A stretch of DNA of 55,493 bases from Acrasis kona (Eukaryota; Heterolobosea; Eutetramitea; Acrasida; Acrasidae): the NCBI GenBank assembly GCA_026419775.2, contig JAOPGA020001449.1, positions 1 to 55,493 of the forward strand, in the 5' to 3' direction. Both the position numbers and the translations under genes were made by a program. The stretch's first letter is position 1. The number at the start of each line of letters is the position of its first letter. The notes beneath the pieces were generated by a model that ran no database searches, had not been told where the DNA came from, and saw only the letters and a list, made by a program, of their open reading frames with translations. This document shows, one piece after another, positions 11,519 through 23,966 of the stretch.

Positions 11519-13073
11519 TTATTCAAGTCGCTCAAGGTAGGCAGACCAACCTTGTTTGCGATACAAACATGCAGCCTCAGCTCTGTTTTGTTGCTTGTAA
11601 ATACCTCTACCTACAATAATCAAATCGCTCTTCTTAACTCCAACAATGTGTTGTGGAGTGTTATATTGTTGTCCGAGATTGTCACCCTTCTGGTCTAATT
11701 GGACTCCTGGAGTGCAGTACACATATTTGAACCAATCGTTTTCGTTCCCTTTTGGCATTTCTAATCTACCTTGGCAAATAAATCCAGAAACAAAATCAAA
11801 GTGCTTCTGTGCTACCTCCACTGCTACTTTTTCGGTATCCTCATTTGTTAATGTATCGGAAGTGGACATTTTGGCGATTAGTAATAGACCTCTTCTTTTA
11901 CCAACTTGTTGTGCTCCTTCCTGGATTCCCTTCACCACCGATGATGTACCGCTCACTAGATGGCAGTTTGTGACGTGAGCCCACTTGGCAATGTCAAATG
12001 GTCCTCCAACATACTGTTGCTTCGTTACCGATCCAATATCTGCGAATTTTCGATCCTCAAATATAAAGAACTGTGTGTGTTAAATCATAAAAGTGACATG
12101 TGGATACCTTGTGCTTTTCGGCAATCTGCGTAAGTTTATCTGCAAATTGCTGCATGGTTAGAGTTTTCGAAGGACGTAGAATGTCAATGTGTGTTTTTAA
12201 CATGACGACCTCAGGTCCCACTTGCTCAGCCAGTTCAAGTAACTCATCTTGATCTTCCACATCACAGGCAACGCTCAAGTTACTTTGCTTCGACTCCATC
12301 AACTCAAACAAGTCGATTGCAAAGTTCTCCTTTGCGCTTGGCAGTGACTTTAATAGTTCGGCTCTTTGTCCATATGATAATTCCTTGATATTTGGTTTGC
12401 TGACAGTTTGACCGAGTTTGATTTGGTTACCTTCAATGTACTGCTTGATGCTATCGACTACATCGCTGCCTATGCAACGTTTTTCGTGAAGTATTTCAAC
12501 AAATTGTGTAATGTTTAACACGGAGTGCACTCTAACTCCATTGCTCAAAAGTATGTCACAGTCTGGGCTATCTGAGTGGATCTGCTGTCTGTTAAAGAAC
12601 ACCACTGCATCTTTGACGGATACAAACTTTTCATTAACTAGCTTTGCAACAACTTCAGTTATTGATGCACCGGATGTTATTACATCTTCAATCACGATGC
12701 AGTTCATTGGTTCCTCTAGTAAACCTTCGATAAGTTTACCAGTACCGTATTGCTTTTGCTCTTTACGTGCAATTAGCATTGGGAATTCGTGCTTGATGGA
12801 TAAAGCTGTCGCAAATGTGAGTGCTGAATATGGCACGCCACAGAGCACATTGCGCCCTGAGTTTTCGTTTAAACGATCCAATATCTTGGGTTTGATGATT
12901 GATTCGTACATAATTTCAGATATTTGAGATAGAAGCTTTGGGTGCGATACCACAGACCTCATATCGATATAAATTGGACTCTTTAGACCTGATTTCAGAG
13001 TAAACGTACCAAATTTTACAGCACCAATCTCATAGAGCTTTACAGCCACGTCTGATAGAAGATCTTTTTGCAT
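11519..13073 (-). CDS. UMPS: Bifunctional UMP synthase (OPRT-OMP decarboxylase)
   Basis: Two exons (12108-13073 and 11519-12070) around a 37-nt intron give 505 residues. Residues 1-215 are orotate phosphoribosyltransferase, with the PRPP-binding motif CIVIEDVITSGAS and FGTFTLKSGLKSPIYIDMR. A linker leads to orotidine-5'-phosphate decarboxylase (~245-505). Its catalytic motif FEDRKFADIG appears only after splicing (EKHK joined to FFIFEDRK), which confirms the intron. The end, DLIIVGRGIY, is the OMPDC phosphate-binding loop. Together the domains perform the last two steps of de novo UMP synthesis. Domain order matches the animal/plant enzyme and is the reverse of kinetoplastid fusions. Confidence 0.95.
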
Positions 13074-13879
13074 TTTGTAAACTATACTACACCCAAATTC
13101 TGTTCACACACCCTTGAAGTTCAATTTCAACTCTTATCTTGAATACATTCCGTTTCAGTTTAATAATAAAACTATCATTATTATAAAACTTTGCGATTAT
13201 AAAGAACGTGCCAGAGGATGAAAGATCTATAATAATTTCGCAGTAGTTATAGAAATTACAACCCAATGTTAAATAGGTAGCAATACCAAGCCAGACAAAC
13301 CAGGAAAACAGTTGTAAGGTAGATTGTTAACAAAATGTTTATTCTTGCCATACGAATGCTTCAGTTCCATCTAATTTCTTGTTTGTTAATTTGAAGGTTA
13401 TTTAAAATTCATCCATTGTCCAATTTTTTTGTATGAAGCGTTTATTGATCTGAAATTATCTGAAAAACTTTAATAATTCTGTTATTAAAGTGAATGCAAT
13501 AAACAGATTAACTTCGTCTCTGTCGCCATCATGTTCTTTTTTGGTTAGTTGACTATACGTTATTTCTAAAAACTATTCTACTATGATACAGTCATCACGA
13601 CACCCACAGGTTTTGTGTCAAACGTTTCATAAATACAATCTTACGTTGTATTATGCCTACGTCATATTGATAGAAGGTAAGTAACGCCCTTCCTTTTCCA
13701 AACTAATCTTACATTATAAACATTATAAAAGTCAAATTCACTTACGGTTGGTGAATTACTTCAAGAATATCCAATAGATCTCCCCTTGAATCAGACCTCC
13801 CAGAAAAGTTCACAGTTCTTTATGGGTACAGCTCTGCCTTATATGCATTTTTGAATGTATATGTGACGCCTGCTCCTTT
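13074..13879. other. AT-rich intergenic stretch, nothing recognised
   Basis: About 800 bp upstream of UMPS, and so likely to include its promoter. It is AT-rich with homopolymer runs and has no convincing open frame, RNA gene or repeat on either strand. GC content rises sharply at its right edge, where the repeat cluster begins. Confidence 0.5.
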
Positions 13880-13917
13880 TTAACAGTGATGCATTATGGT
13901 TTGCCCCGACACTTCCA

Positions 13918-14690
13918 AGACCATTCCATGCTTTCTTAGGAAACAGACAAGCCGCCACAAATTATGCTCAACAAGACGATCAGGCCGCAGGAAACAGACA
14001 AGATATTGCAAGTAAGGCTCCGTAAGACGATCAGGCCGCGTTAATTGAAAGGTTAATGCACAATATGCTTCGGGACATGTGGCCGTAACGATTGCAGAGC
14101 GTATGCGCGTGTACACTTTCTTGTATTGTTTGGGAACTGTGCTGCCAGGTCAGGAATAAGTCGAAGTACATCACCCCCTCCGATGTTTTCTTCGCAGGAA
14201 ACAGATAAGCCGTTACAAGTTAGGCTCCGTAAGGCGATCAGGCCGCGCTAACCGAAAGGTTAGTGCACAACATGCTTCGGGACATGTGGCCGTAACGATT
14301 GCAGAGCGTATATTTTATACACTTTCTTGTATGGTTTGTCCCAAGACATTCAAGAGCCATCCATTGTTTCCTTTTCTAGTCGTTACAAGTTAGGCTCCGT
14401 AAGGCGATCAGGCCGCGTTAATCGAAAGGTTAATGCACAATATGCTTCGGGACATGTGGCCGTAACGATTGCAGAGCGTACGCGCGTGTACACTTTCTTG
14501 TACGATTTGTCCAAGACCCCAAGAGCCATCAGGTGTTTTCTCCTCAGGAAACAGACAGGTATTGCGAGTAAGGCTCCGTAAGGCGATCAGGCCGCGTTAA
14601 CCGAAAGGTTAGCACACAATATGCTTCCGGACATGTGGCCGCAACGATTGCAGGGCGTATACGCGTGTACACTTTCTTGCATGCTTTGTT
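13918..14690. repeat. Four GC-rich ~110-bp repeat cores with a conserved hairpin
   Basis: Cores at 14015-14124, 14222-14329, 14392-14500 and 14571-14679 are near-identical, from aggctccgtaag to cactttcttg. Starts are 207, 170 and 179 bp apart, with variable spacers often holding aggaaacagacaag; a partial fifth copy lies at 13,940-13,995. Each core contains a hairpin closed by GAAA (first copy 14038-14059, gcgttaatt-gaaa-ggttaatgc). Paired bases change together between copies: ttaa/ttaa in copies 1 and 3, ctaa/ttag in copy 2. Spacing is not a multiple of three, so a coding repeat is unlikely. It may be a structured RNA cluster, part of a mobile element or a satellite. It is distinctly GC-richer than its surroundings. 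Confidence 0.8.
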
Positions 14691-15099
14691 TGGGAACTGT
14701 GAAGTGACATCTCTGCCCGGACACCCGAGAAGTCCAGAGACAAAGTCCAGATTCGATTGCCAGTCGAGGTACGCCGAGTGCACACTGTTTAAACCAGAGC
14801 TTCAGGTAGTCTCCTCATTATTGATTGCTGTTGCGTCTCCGCTCTCTTTCGTGTACTTGCTTTGCTGCCGAGTATCACAAGTGCTCCTCACTTCTTTTCT
14901 GTCATTGCTCCTCTTTTGTTTGATTACAAATCCCTTCGGCCAACTGTGAAACACTGCGACATATGTAGTAGAGTGTGCATACGTCAAATACATTCGCACG
15001 GCTAGAATAACGATTGTACGCATCGACAAGAACAGTAAGTAGCAATACAATTGCTTCTGACTAATTCATTGAATTTATACAGAATCCTTCCGAGCAAGT

Positions 15100-18000
15100 C
15101 AGTTCTTTACCGTCAGCATGCACACAATTAAAGAAAACGTCAAGCACAAATAAGAAGCAAACGTGGTGGTGGAAAACAACAAATGTAGAGAGTGCTACCA
15201 ACAGCAAACGAGTAAATCAATCAAGAAACCATATCAAAAAGACAGTTGCACTCAACAAACACTTGCAGATCAATGTGCACCATGGATCGAGCACGACAAG
15301 CAGTTCTTACATCACATATTTGATCGCCGTCAGTAAATTCGCACCAACACATTATTGCCACGGAGATATGATTGAATGATTGTGAACGGACATAAATGCA
15401 ATCACGGCGCTTGATCAGTACTCAAGATGCAATTAAACCACCGTAGAGAATCCAGCCCGAAATACAATTCCACGTTTAACAGTATCAACCGCGACTGGTG
15501 ATAAAGTGACAAGCCCAAATCGAAACTAAACAATTGTACACAACCGAGCAGGTGATTGCAAGTCCAAAGAACTGGGATCTTGCAGTTCCAGCAGTAATGT
15601 TTGCCATGAACTCAAAAACTCATTCAGTGATCCAAGCCTCACTGTTTGGACGAAGCCCATTCAATGTAGTCAGCCCTGATAGCGATAAAGAATTAGCGGA
15701 TGATCGTGAGAAAATGCTTCGGTTTTGGTCAATATTCAAAGACACAATCCCTTATGGAGTCACCAGTTTACGTAACAAGTATGCGGAAGACAGTTACCAA
15801 GGACCGTTCCGTATAACCCAAGTATCGAAGAACAATACCTATCACTTGGATAGTGAAGAGTCTGCACGCAAAAAAGTGCAAGGATCCACACGAGAGCAAA
15901 TTAAATAACTCATGGATGAGAAGGCTGGTTCGAGGTGATCAACAATATAGATCTACATTGTGCTTGATTAAGAATGGACACGCATGTAGATTTTTCGAAG
16001 AAGGACCTCATCGTCACTATCAATTGCCGTGTCAACTCATAACAAACATTGCATCATGATTTACATGTGTCCCCAACAAGATGGATTTGGTATTATGAAA
16101 TGGTCGTTGATAAAAGACAAGCAGCACAACCACTTTTCTCGAACACTCGATCGCGATCAGCTAATCAACATGCGTTGAAGCACTAGTCGGCTTTGAATAT
16201 ACAATTCTACACACCAAACAGCAGTTCAACGACACACTTTTTCGATCGATTAGACTTTCAAATCGGATAATGAGATGATTCAATCATTAAATCTCAAGAT
16301 TGATGAATAGGTGTAATGAATCACAATCTGATTGAATTATTTGTGAAAGGATCAAGAACCAGTTTCACGAGGATAACTGTAAATCTACAAGTAGGGAATG
16401 ACATCAAGACAAATGAACTCGAAGCAACGTCAACAACTACCGATCATATAGTTGAACAGCAACAACATTCCGTCCAGCCTCAAACATAATCTCGGATACT
16501 CGATCGCAATTAGCAAATCAGACGCAGCCCTCGGTGGATGGCGCGTACAATTCGCATCTCGATCACATGCAAATTGTGAAATTGCGATTCGGTTAGAGTA
16601 CGAAAATGCCAGTTAGTTAACCAAGACACGAAAAGCATTCGAATCATCATTGTCGCGTTCACCTCCCACCATATAATGTGAGGATTGTGAAAGATGACAA
16701 AATTGAAAACAAGAATGGAATTAGCAAGATTGCCTGGGACTACGTCACCCAAAACACATTTGAAGCTGTCAACGAATATAGACACACCATCACAGTGCCT
16801 AGAAGTTTGCAACAAGCCAAATTTAATTACGACTCGATCTATGACGCAATGAATACCCATGAATCAGCAATCTGATTGGCTACTTTGATTCACAGAGAAT
16901 TAGCTATGGAAGCTGACTCTATCCGACAATCCATGGATGAAGAGTTGGATGTTATTCTAGTCTCCCCGATCCACCTAGTTCCAAAAAAGGACATTTGGAA
17001 ATGTTATCATTAATCTTGGCACGATCAGTTCGAGATGGAAAGTGTGTGCAATTGAATGTTGACAATTGAAAATGATTTCGAATCAGTTCGATACAAATTA
17101 GCGTGAGATTTAAACTGGATCGGAATGCAATCATCATGGTCACATTCATCCACCAACATGAAAGGAGAATTATAATAAGACGGAGTGAAACCTTCGGGCT
17201 GCGTCACTCAATGTCTGGAAGGTTCATCACAACTCACTCGAAATATGACACAACCATGACCACCCCAATACTGGCATCAGAGTTGATTGAACATGAGTAA
17301 GCAATCTGATGGGTCCACGTCTGGGAAATTGAGAATTTTAAATCATTTGATTGTGGAATGAATTATTGCAGAAAAAGCACATCTACAAAGTATTAGGCTT
17401 GGGGATTGATAAATAAGCGTGACAAATCACAATCTGAAGAATCAGTTTTACGGGACGACATCTAAAGGGAAATGAACTCACAATAACGGCACCGTCACCA
17501 CCAACTGCCGATCATTTATTTGTTTATGACGCGCGATCTACATTTCGAAATTGAGATTTTTGAATTGTCGGATCGAATAGTGGGCTAATTTCACCGCAGA
17601 ACAAGTATTATGAGCAGCACATCCGACATTATGGTTACAAGATGTATCGGCAGAAAAATTCCATCATGTTCAATGAGAAACGAATTTACATCATGTATCA
17701 AATCTCAAGATTGAAGAATTGATTAGGAATTGATTATTCTACGAAATTGGAAATTTCTAAGAATTAATTTTCGATGATATCGTATGAACGTATCACGAGC
17801 AGAGGGAAATGAACTCGCAAACAACCAACTACCAATCAAATATCACGTTGAGCAGCAACAACGTTCTGATTAGTCGATCATATAAGCCATGGCCAGCACC
17901 TAATGATTTCAAATAAGGAGCAAAGACAATCATCACAGCCTCAAACATTCTCGAATACTCATTCACAATCAGCAAATCAGATCCAACCTGTCGAAGGAAT

Positions 18001-18900
18001 ACTGGATGAAATTCCAAATTCGATCATCAACAAATCACATCACTCTCTGTTGTTGATGACACGTTCAATTCGCATCTCAATCACATTCAAATTATGATTA
18101 AGCAAGCACTGCCATGCCATCAAGTTGACTAAGGACACGAAATGCATTCAAATCAGCGTAGAGGATGAATCAAAACTGGATCGAAATGCAATCATCGTCG
18201 TCACATTCATCTACCGACATGAAAGGAGAATTATAATAGAGCGAAAGATGACAATTGAAAATTAAGATTGCAAGCCTGGTCGCGCTAAGTACACACCGGC
18301 CACCACCAAATCTAACTACGACTCGAATGGTACAATCAATGAGTCTTGATTGTGAGTCAGGTCGGCCTCATCTACGATTGATATTGAATTGTGGACTAAT
18401 TTTACCGCAGAAAAAGTAATCATGATGAGAGCACATCAACATAGGCTTCGACTAGAGCATCATCAAGAGGAGTATAGAATAACAACATCACCAATTCACA
18501 AACACCAATCTTTCATGGTTACGAGATGTATGATTTAGAATTATGATTGTTAACGATCAATATGCTTGATATGCTGAATTATATTGGAAACACATTTCCT
18601 CAATGATCCATACGATTTTCTCGAACAAATCATAAATGTTGAATCATCATAACATGAACAAATCGACTGCTGCAAGGAGCACATTATAGACGATTATCAA
18701 TTTGCCCGTGATGAAGACAAGTAAAGGAGTTAACTTTACAATTAGATCGCAAACGCACACTCGATCATCTTTCACATCATCTACGACATTTACAGCAATC
18801 TATACAAGTGGTAATTGAACAATTTATAATTTCAAATCGTGACAATTCATCAATACAAGTAAATCTCGATATGAACCATTCACAAAACGTTTTTATATGT
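15100..18900 (+). mobile_element. Decayed Ty3/gypsy-like LTR retroelement zone (fossil)
   Basis: A long region without intact genes. Plus-strand similarity to integrase C-terminal regions lies at about 15,300-15,910 (an FAMNS-type block, then GPFRITQVSKNNTYHL) and to reverse transcriptase around 16,890-17,020 (VSPIHLVPKKD). The parts are out of the normal pol order, so more than one copy or a rearranged copy is present. Related blocks recur at about 16,320-16,500, 17,400-17,520 and 17,780-17,880, and again at 17,100-17,180 and 18,160-18,245. The element is broken, with many lesions, and looks old. I see no clear LTRs or target-site duplication. Confidence 0.6.
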
Positions 18901-19059
18901 GATCGGTCGCACATGGGTAAGTTATCAACTTTATTTTCTCATTCGTAATTACATTAGTCACCAACACTTTAAGATGATCAAGCTGTTCATATACCATGAC
19001 ACCAACAATCATAACCGAACAAGCGACTTGGTTCGACAACCAAGCCTGACGTGTACTTT

Positions 19060-20795
19060 TATGTTCCCAATACGCCAATCGAACACTTGTTGTCAATCAT
19101 CATGACACGATCACTCATACATGCAGAAAAGGAATAACGAATCACTCCTCATCATCATCGATGCCCCCACATCTGATGATATCTCTGCAACATTGTCGAT
19201 CTCCGCTCACTACGGAGTTTTCATTCAATGCACACACACACCATTTAAAAAACCCCCACCCACCACAATTTAAAGTCCACCAAGAAAATAACATACATGT
19301 GGCCACAATCAAATAACATGATGTTACCCTGTGATGTCAACGGTACAATCGCTTACAGTATCCCCAATCGAACACTTGTTGTCAATCATCATGACACGAT
19401 CACTCATACATGCAGAAAAGGAATAACGAATCATCCTTCCTCGTCATCGATGCCCCCACATCTGATGATATCAATTCCCTGCTACGTTGTCAATCTCCAC
19501 TCACTACGGAGTTGTCCTGCTACGTTGTCAATCTCCTCTCACTACGGAGTTGTCATTTAATGCACACATACTAAAATCCCCCACCCACCACACACATGAT
19601 GATTTGAATCAAGAAAACAACATACATGTGGCCACAATCAAATAACATGATGTTACCCTGTGATGTCAACGGTACAATCGCTTGCATCATATTACTATTC
19701 CCCACAACATTGTCAATCTCTGCACGCTTTAGAGTTGACATTCGACCAACGCACATCTCCCCTCAAGAAACCCCCACCATCCCACCCACACAACCATAAC
19801 ACTTGAGTTGTCACATCGTCACGCTTCATCCCCATAATCACTCGCTACTATACTCACACCACTTGGTCATCACAGATCATTGATGGACCACTATATACCC
19901 ACGATAATACGTATGACCATTTAGCAGTCACTACACCTGAGTCTCCTGCCCTACATCACACCCACACATCAACGTATGACCACTATTACATGGGAGACCA
20001 TTTATATTATGTCACTCGCATGCCACCACGTATTCAGTCAGCATACTTTACTCACGCTATACCCATCAGATCAATACATGATCATCACCCATACTCAAAA
20101 CAAGAAATGTCAAACTCAACCCATCATCGTAAAGAGGCACGTTGTATGCTCACACACCCACTTGGTCAGTGCGTACATTATGGACCTTATTATACAATAC
20201 TCTCATTACCCAATAATTTCAAGTCCATCAAGAAAACATTACTCATGGAGCCATTAATCAACACAATGCCAAGAACATGCACTCTTGTATTGGCGCAATC
20301 AAATAACATCATACTTCCCAGTTGTAATTGCCCCTGTGATGTCAACCGTACAATCGCCTACATCATACTATTCACCACAGCGTTGTCAATATCCACACAC
20401 TTTTGAAATTGACATTCAACGCACACTCCCTATAAATCCCCACCCCACCGCACAATAACCACACATTGGTCTCACGTCGTCCCATGACCTCTAACCACTA
20501 TACCCACACCACTTGGTCATTACAGATCGATCACCGATGAACACCACATACCCACACTTGATACATGACCACACCAATGACCATTATGCAGTCATTCCAC
20601 CCAAGTCTGCAGCTCTACCTGTTCGCTACATCACACCGACACATCAACGCATGACCACTATCTCATCGTACTATTACTATTATGCCATCACATCCATTTG
20701 GTCACTCACACCCACCGTTGCTCCCTACACTTACAAGGAAGGAACTCAAAAACTCATAAATTGTACAATAAATCCTGACCTAAAGAATTGTTAGG
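19060..20795. repeat. C-rich imperfect tandem repeat array
   Basis: One block beginning ccccaatcgaacacttgttg and including a tcatcatgacacgatcac stretch occurs at 19,070 and 19,362. A second (catacatgtggccacaatca, then gtgatgtcaacggtacaatc) occurs at 19,290 and 19,622, with a diverged copy near 20,290-20,350. A third (cacaccacttggtcat, then atacccac) occurs at 19,855 and 20,506. Unit spacing is about 290-330 bp, with a possible higher-order unit near 650 bp. One strand is strikingly C/A-rich (cccacccaccac motifs). There is no credible coding frame. It may be satellite or decayed non-coding parts of the adjacent retroelement. Confidence 0.75.
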
Positions 20796-21190
20796 GAAGG
20801 GCCTTATTGGGCTTTATAGTGTTCTTTTATTTGTTGTTAATTTAAAAACCAACGTTAATTTAATGCGCATTTATAGAATATATAAAAGTATCTTTGATTA
20901 AAAGTTGTCTTATTGTCTTGATATTTTTTACATGTCGCCATTGAGGAATGACGGGCTGTCAATGATCAAATTATGACACACATAAAACCAAGTTGATTGT
21001 TTTTCCCTCCACATAATGACGACACCACTACTTTATACGTAAACACGACACAACGCAAAACCATTTTACATAAAACAATCTCTTCTTGTGAACGATGAAA
21101 ATACTACTTATAAGCAACTCTAAAACACTTTTCCATCCATCTTTCTCATTTACGATTCGTTCAAAACACATTACTACCGTGGAGTTTATA
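20796..21190. other. AT-rich spacer, nothing recognised
   Basis: About 400 bp between the C-rich array and the LINE-like fragment. It contains poly-T/poly-A runs and a tataaaagta stretch. No gene, RNA or repeat could be supported. Confidence 0.5.
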
Positions 21191-21194
21191 TTGA

Positions 21195-21810
21195 CATTCG
21201 TATGTACACAATCAAACCATCAGCACAAATTGCCGTCAATCACACCTTTGACATCTGACAATGTAAGGGTAATCTGCATTCTACACCACTACCTTTTGCA
21301 AGTCTGCAATGGTGCGAGTACAGCCAAACACTACCAGAGCCAAACACAACAAATGCAACCAAGTACAGGATCGACCCTTGTGTCGTGAGACCATTAGGGA
21401 GAAACTACTGGAGTCTCTAGAGTGATCAGTCTCTATAACGTCAATGTTACTGGTGGAGTTCAACAACAAATCCTGAAGTTGAGCGACTCTATGAACGTTC
21501 CGAGATCTACTCCTTAACAATGACTAGGATGTTGGGTCAACGCACCTTGCCAACGCACCTTGTCCAAGAACCTTTTAAAGGGTCCAAGGACAGTCCAAGG
21601 ATTCAATCAAGAATCCAAGGACAATGTAATTAGGTGTTAGTAAAAAGAAATAAGCTTACTGTCACTCTACTCTACTCCTCTTAACTCTCTACTTTCCTAC
21701 CTCTCCTTATACATTCTCATCTCTCCCTCCTTTCTTGGGCCATCACAACCTGTCACATCAACATCTCTTCGTACCTCCCATCTACCTACGGCTGCACCCT
21801 CTAACCCTCA
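21195..21810 (+). mobile_element. LINE-like fragment, left copy
   Basis: Two segments, 21,195-21,285 and 21,655-21,806, match in reverse complement the region 25,640-26,140. Shared phrases are acaatcaaaccatcagcac, cacctttgacatctgacaat, and a ~130-bp pyrimidine-rich block ending ggctgcaccctctaaccct. The right copy carries an RNase H-like remnant, so this is probably the same kind of non-LTR element, truncated. The sequence between the two segments differs from the right copy. It is a dead fragment. Confidence 0.55.
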
Positions 21811-22758
21811 TACACCTGCCCTTATCCCACAAATGTCCCCATGTCGGTTCCCAGGCCAACACCCCCACCACCTGTGTCTTTAGAAACAAATGCACTCTGG
21901 ACTAAAGGGTAACAGATCGTAAGAGGAAAGGATACTAAAAGTGAATCTGTGCTGTTGTGATCCTCTTGCTCTTGCTTTCTTGCTACTTGTAAGTGGATCT
22001 TGCTCTGCTGGTATGTGGATCTTGCTCTTGCTACTTGCTACTTGTAAGTACCGTCTCAACTTCCTTGCTCTGCTGATAAGCTCAACTGGTGGCACTCCCT
22101 CGTCTTTTCTTTTTTCTTTTGCAACGTTCACTTTGGTTGATCGTGGCTAAATATATAAAGTTGATGTATAAACGAAAGTAAGATAAAAGTGCGACTGATA
22201 TAATCTGTTTTTATTTTGTACTCCCTCCTTATCCTACACTCTTGTAGTCATAATATATTCGCCTAATAATGTTATTGTCATGGACAAAAAATGTTGCTTA
22301 CCATATTCCATCCGGGAGATTACTTCTAAACTTTTGCATTTCAACTAAAAATGTTATTGTTGTTGCAGCTGAGTACAGCTTTCAGCTTCCTGTAATAGTG
22401 CATGATAGTAGCCACTAGATAATCAATTGTTCGACAACCACCTTTGTTTGCATGTGATATGGTTTTGACGTGTGAGTGGGCGAATAAATATCAAGACTTT
22501 GACGGATTGCCTATTACAATGAATCAATGTCATCATGATCATCTAGCCCAGCATTGTCTGTCACATTGGTCTTTGCATAATATGGTATCTGCGTTGCATA
22601 TCCCTTTAAGTACTATATTTTTTTTATTTTCTTAATCAATTCTACAAAAATTATCACTTATTGTGTTAAGGGTCTAATGTGTAAAAAGCCTAAAGTCAAT
22701 TGGGTTGGTGGGCGATCTCTATCCTCACATTTGTAGATAGCTGAGTGTTTGGAATGTT
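21811..22758. other. Non-coding stretch with local short repeats
   Basis: Around 21,955-22,060, gtggatcttgctct and ttgctacttgtaagt recur two or three times, giving a degenerate minisatellite. The rest is AT-rich. A short open frame at 22,444-22,635 has no recognisable features and I do not call it a gene. Confidence 0.45.
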
Positions 22759-23022
22759 TTAAAGTCTGAGTTTATAGAAACACTTATAGTAAACAAGGCC
22801 TTGGAAGCGATTTAAAGCAGGATGACTTATAAACAGACTCAATATGCTGATACTGAAGCAGTAAAAAGTATACTTGCTATAATCGCGTCTGACGTTACAT
22901 CTAAACTCCAAATTGAACAAACGTGGTGAGTATCTCTCCAACTCCATGGCTATCAAAAGCGGAAGCTTATATTCTTGAACGTAGTGGTCCTTGTTGCTTG
23001 GTAATTTTCCCACACATGTGAA

Positions 23023-23754
23023 TTATGAATCTGCACCTTCTTCAAATGTAAAATGTGGTCCACTAATGATCAGGCGTAAAGTGAATATGCAGCAACTTCC
23101 ACCATTTTTTAAGACTGCACAAAACAGCTCAAATCCTTCCTCCACAGCCTGAATACAACCGCTTGTTTCAAGAACCAGATTTTTGATGCTCAAGCCTATA
23201 GAACATTTGTTGAACACATCAATGTAGCATTTAATGTCATCCAGAAGAGTAAACCCGTCAACCACAAGTGTCACCTCTTTAAATTGTAAGATGAACGTAA
23301 GCAGTAGTGAGTTGGTACACAAAATGTGTTCAGATAATTTCTGCGACCTATTCAACATAATTACTGCACTTAAATTCTCCTCTCCAAAATAAGGATGACC
23401 CTTGTTATTCATGCGAGTTTCAATGGCTTCCTTCATTCGAATGATTTCCGGGAGAATATGATCTTGGTTAAGAGAGAAGTAAGCAACAAGGTGCTTCTTT
23501 CTGCAGTCAATTTTGTTCTCGAAGTACCAGGAATGAATTTCCATAAACTCCTCAAACGACACGTACAGGTCTTCCTCTTGCCTTTTATTGTGGACTATTG
23601 GACCAACAACATCGATCAGCATATCTCCACTGTTATCTTCAGACTCTGTGGACATGTTGCTATAGTGTGCACTCATCCAAATGTGTCTTGTAGGCCCTCT
23701 TTTAAGGAAATTGTTGAGCAATTTCGACATAAGCATATATGACATAATTGACAT
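23023..23754 (-). CDS. Unrecognised protein with HPYFGE motif, paralogue of the 28.4-29.8 kb copy
   Basis: An intact 243-residue frame from ATG 23754 to TAA. No known domain was recognised. Its central part (YFENKIDCRKKHLVAY, then MKEAIETRMNNKGHPYFGEE) matches a decayed copy at 28.4-29.8 kb on the same strand (YFNNKTNYRKKPVVAH, MEAIQTRKSNKSHPYFGE). A hydrophobic C-terminal half with LKEVTL-like strands and LVLETSG hints at a repeat fold such as LRR, but this is inference. It sits inside the transposon-rich island, so it may belong to a lineage-specific multicopy family rather than the core genome. It is probably expressed if the 243-codon frame is under selection. Confidence 0.55.
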   Translation of the reverse strand: MSIMSYMLMSKLLNNFLKRGPTRHIWMSAHYSNMSTESEDNSGDMLIDVVGPIVHNKRQEEDLYVSFEEFMEIHSWYFENKIDCRKKHLVAYFSLNQDHILPEIIRMKEAIETRMNNKGHPYFGEENLSAVIMLNRSQKLSEHILCTNSLLLTFILQFKEVTLVVDGFTLLDDIKCYIDVFNKCSIGLSIKNLVLETSGCIQAVEEGFELFCAVLKNGGSCCIFTLRLIISGPHFTFEEGADS

Positions 23755-23966
23755 TTAAATGAAAATAATTAATATTGCGCAGAGTAGATTTACTAATAGC
23801 ATCTCACAGTGGCCCATCTTTATTTGCAGGATTCGTTAATATATATATATAGATTGTTACATTTAATGCGGGATCACCGCTTAGAAATCAGTTTCGAACG
23901 GAGGCGCATTCTATACCACCACATTGCTCATCTTGAACCCAACAACAAACTTTGTTTAATACGCCA

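Noticed and set aside
13918-14690. tRNA, 5S rRNA or hammerhead ribozyme in the GC-rich repeat
   Set aside because: No tRNA B box or cloverleaf, no 5S-like pairing, and no CTGATGA core on either strand.
14327-14783. Open frames across the repeat cores as a repeat protein
   Set aside because: Repeat spacing (207, 170, 179 bp) is not in step with codons, and both strands are open, as expected of GC-rich DNA.
16510-20794. Many 60-140-codon frames in the fossil and C-rich array
   Set aside because: They follow low-complexity repeats, lack domains, and overlap each other on both strands.
19060-20795. CRISPR array
   Set aside because: Repeats are long, imperfect and without regular unique spacers, in a eukaryotic context.
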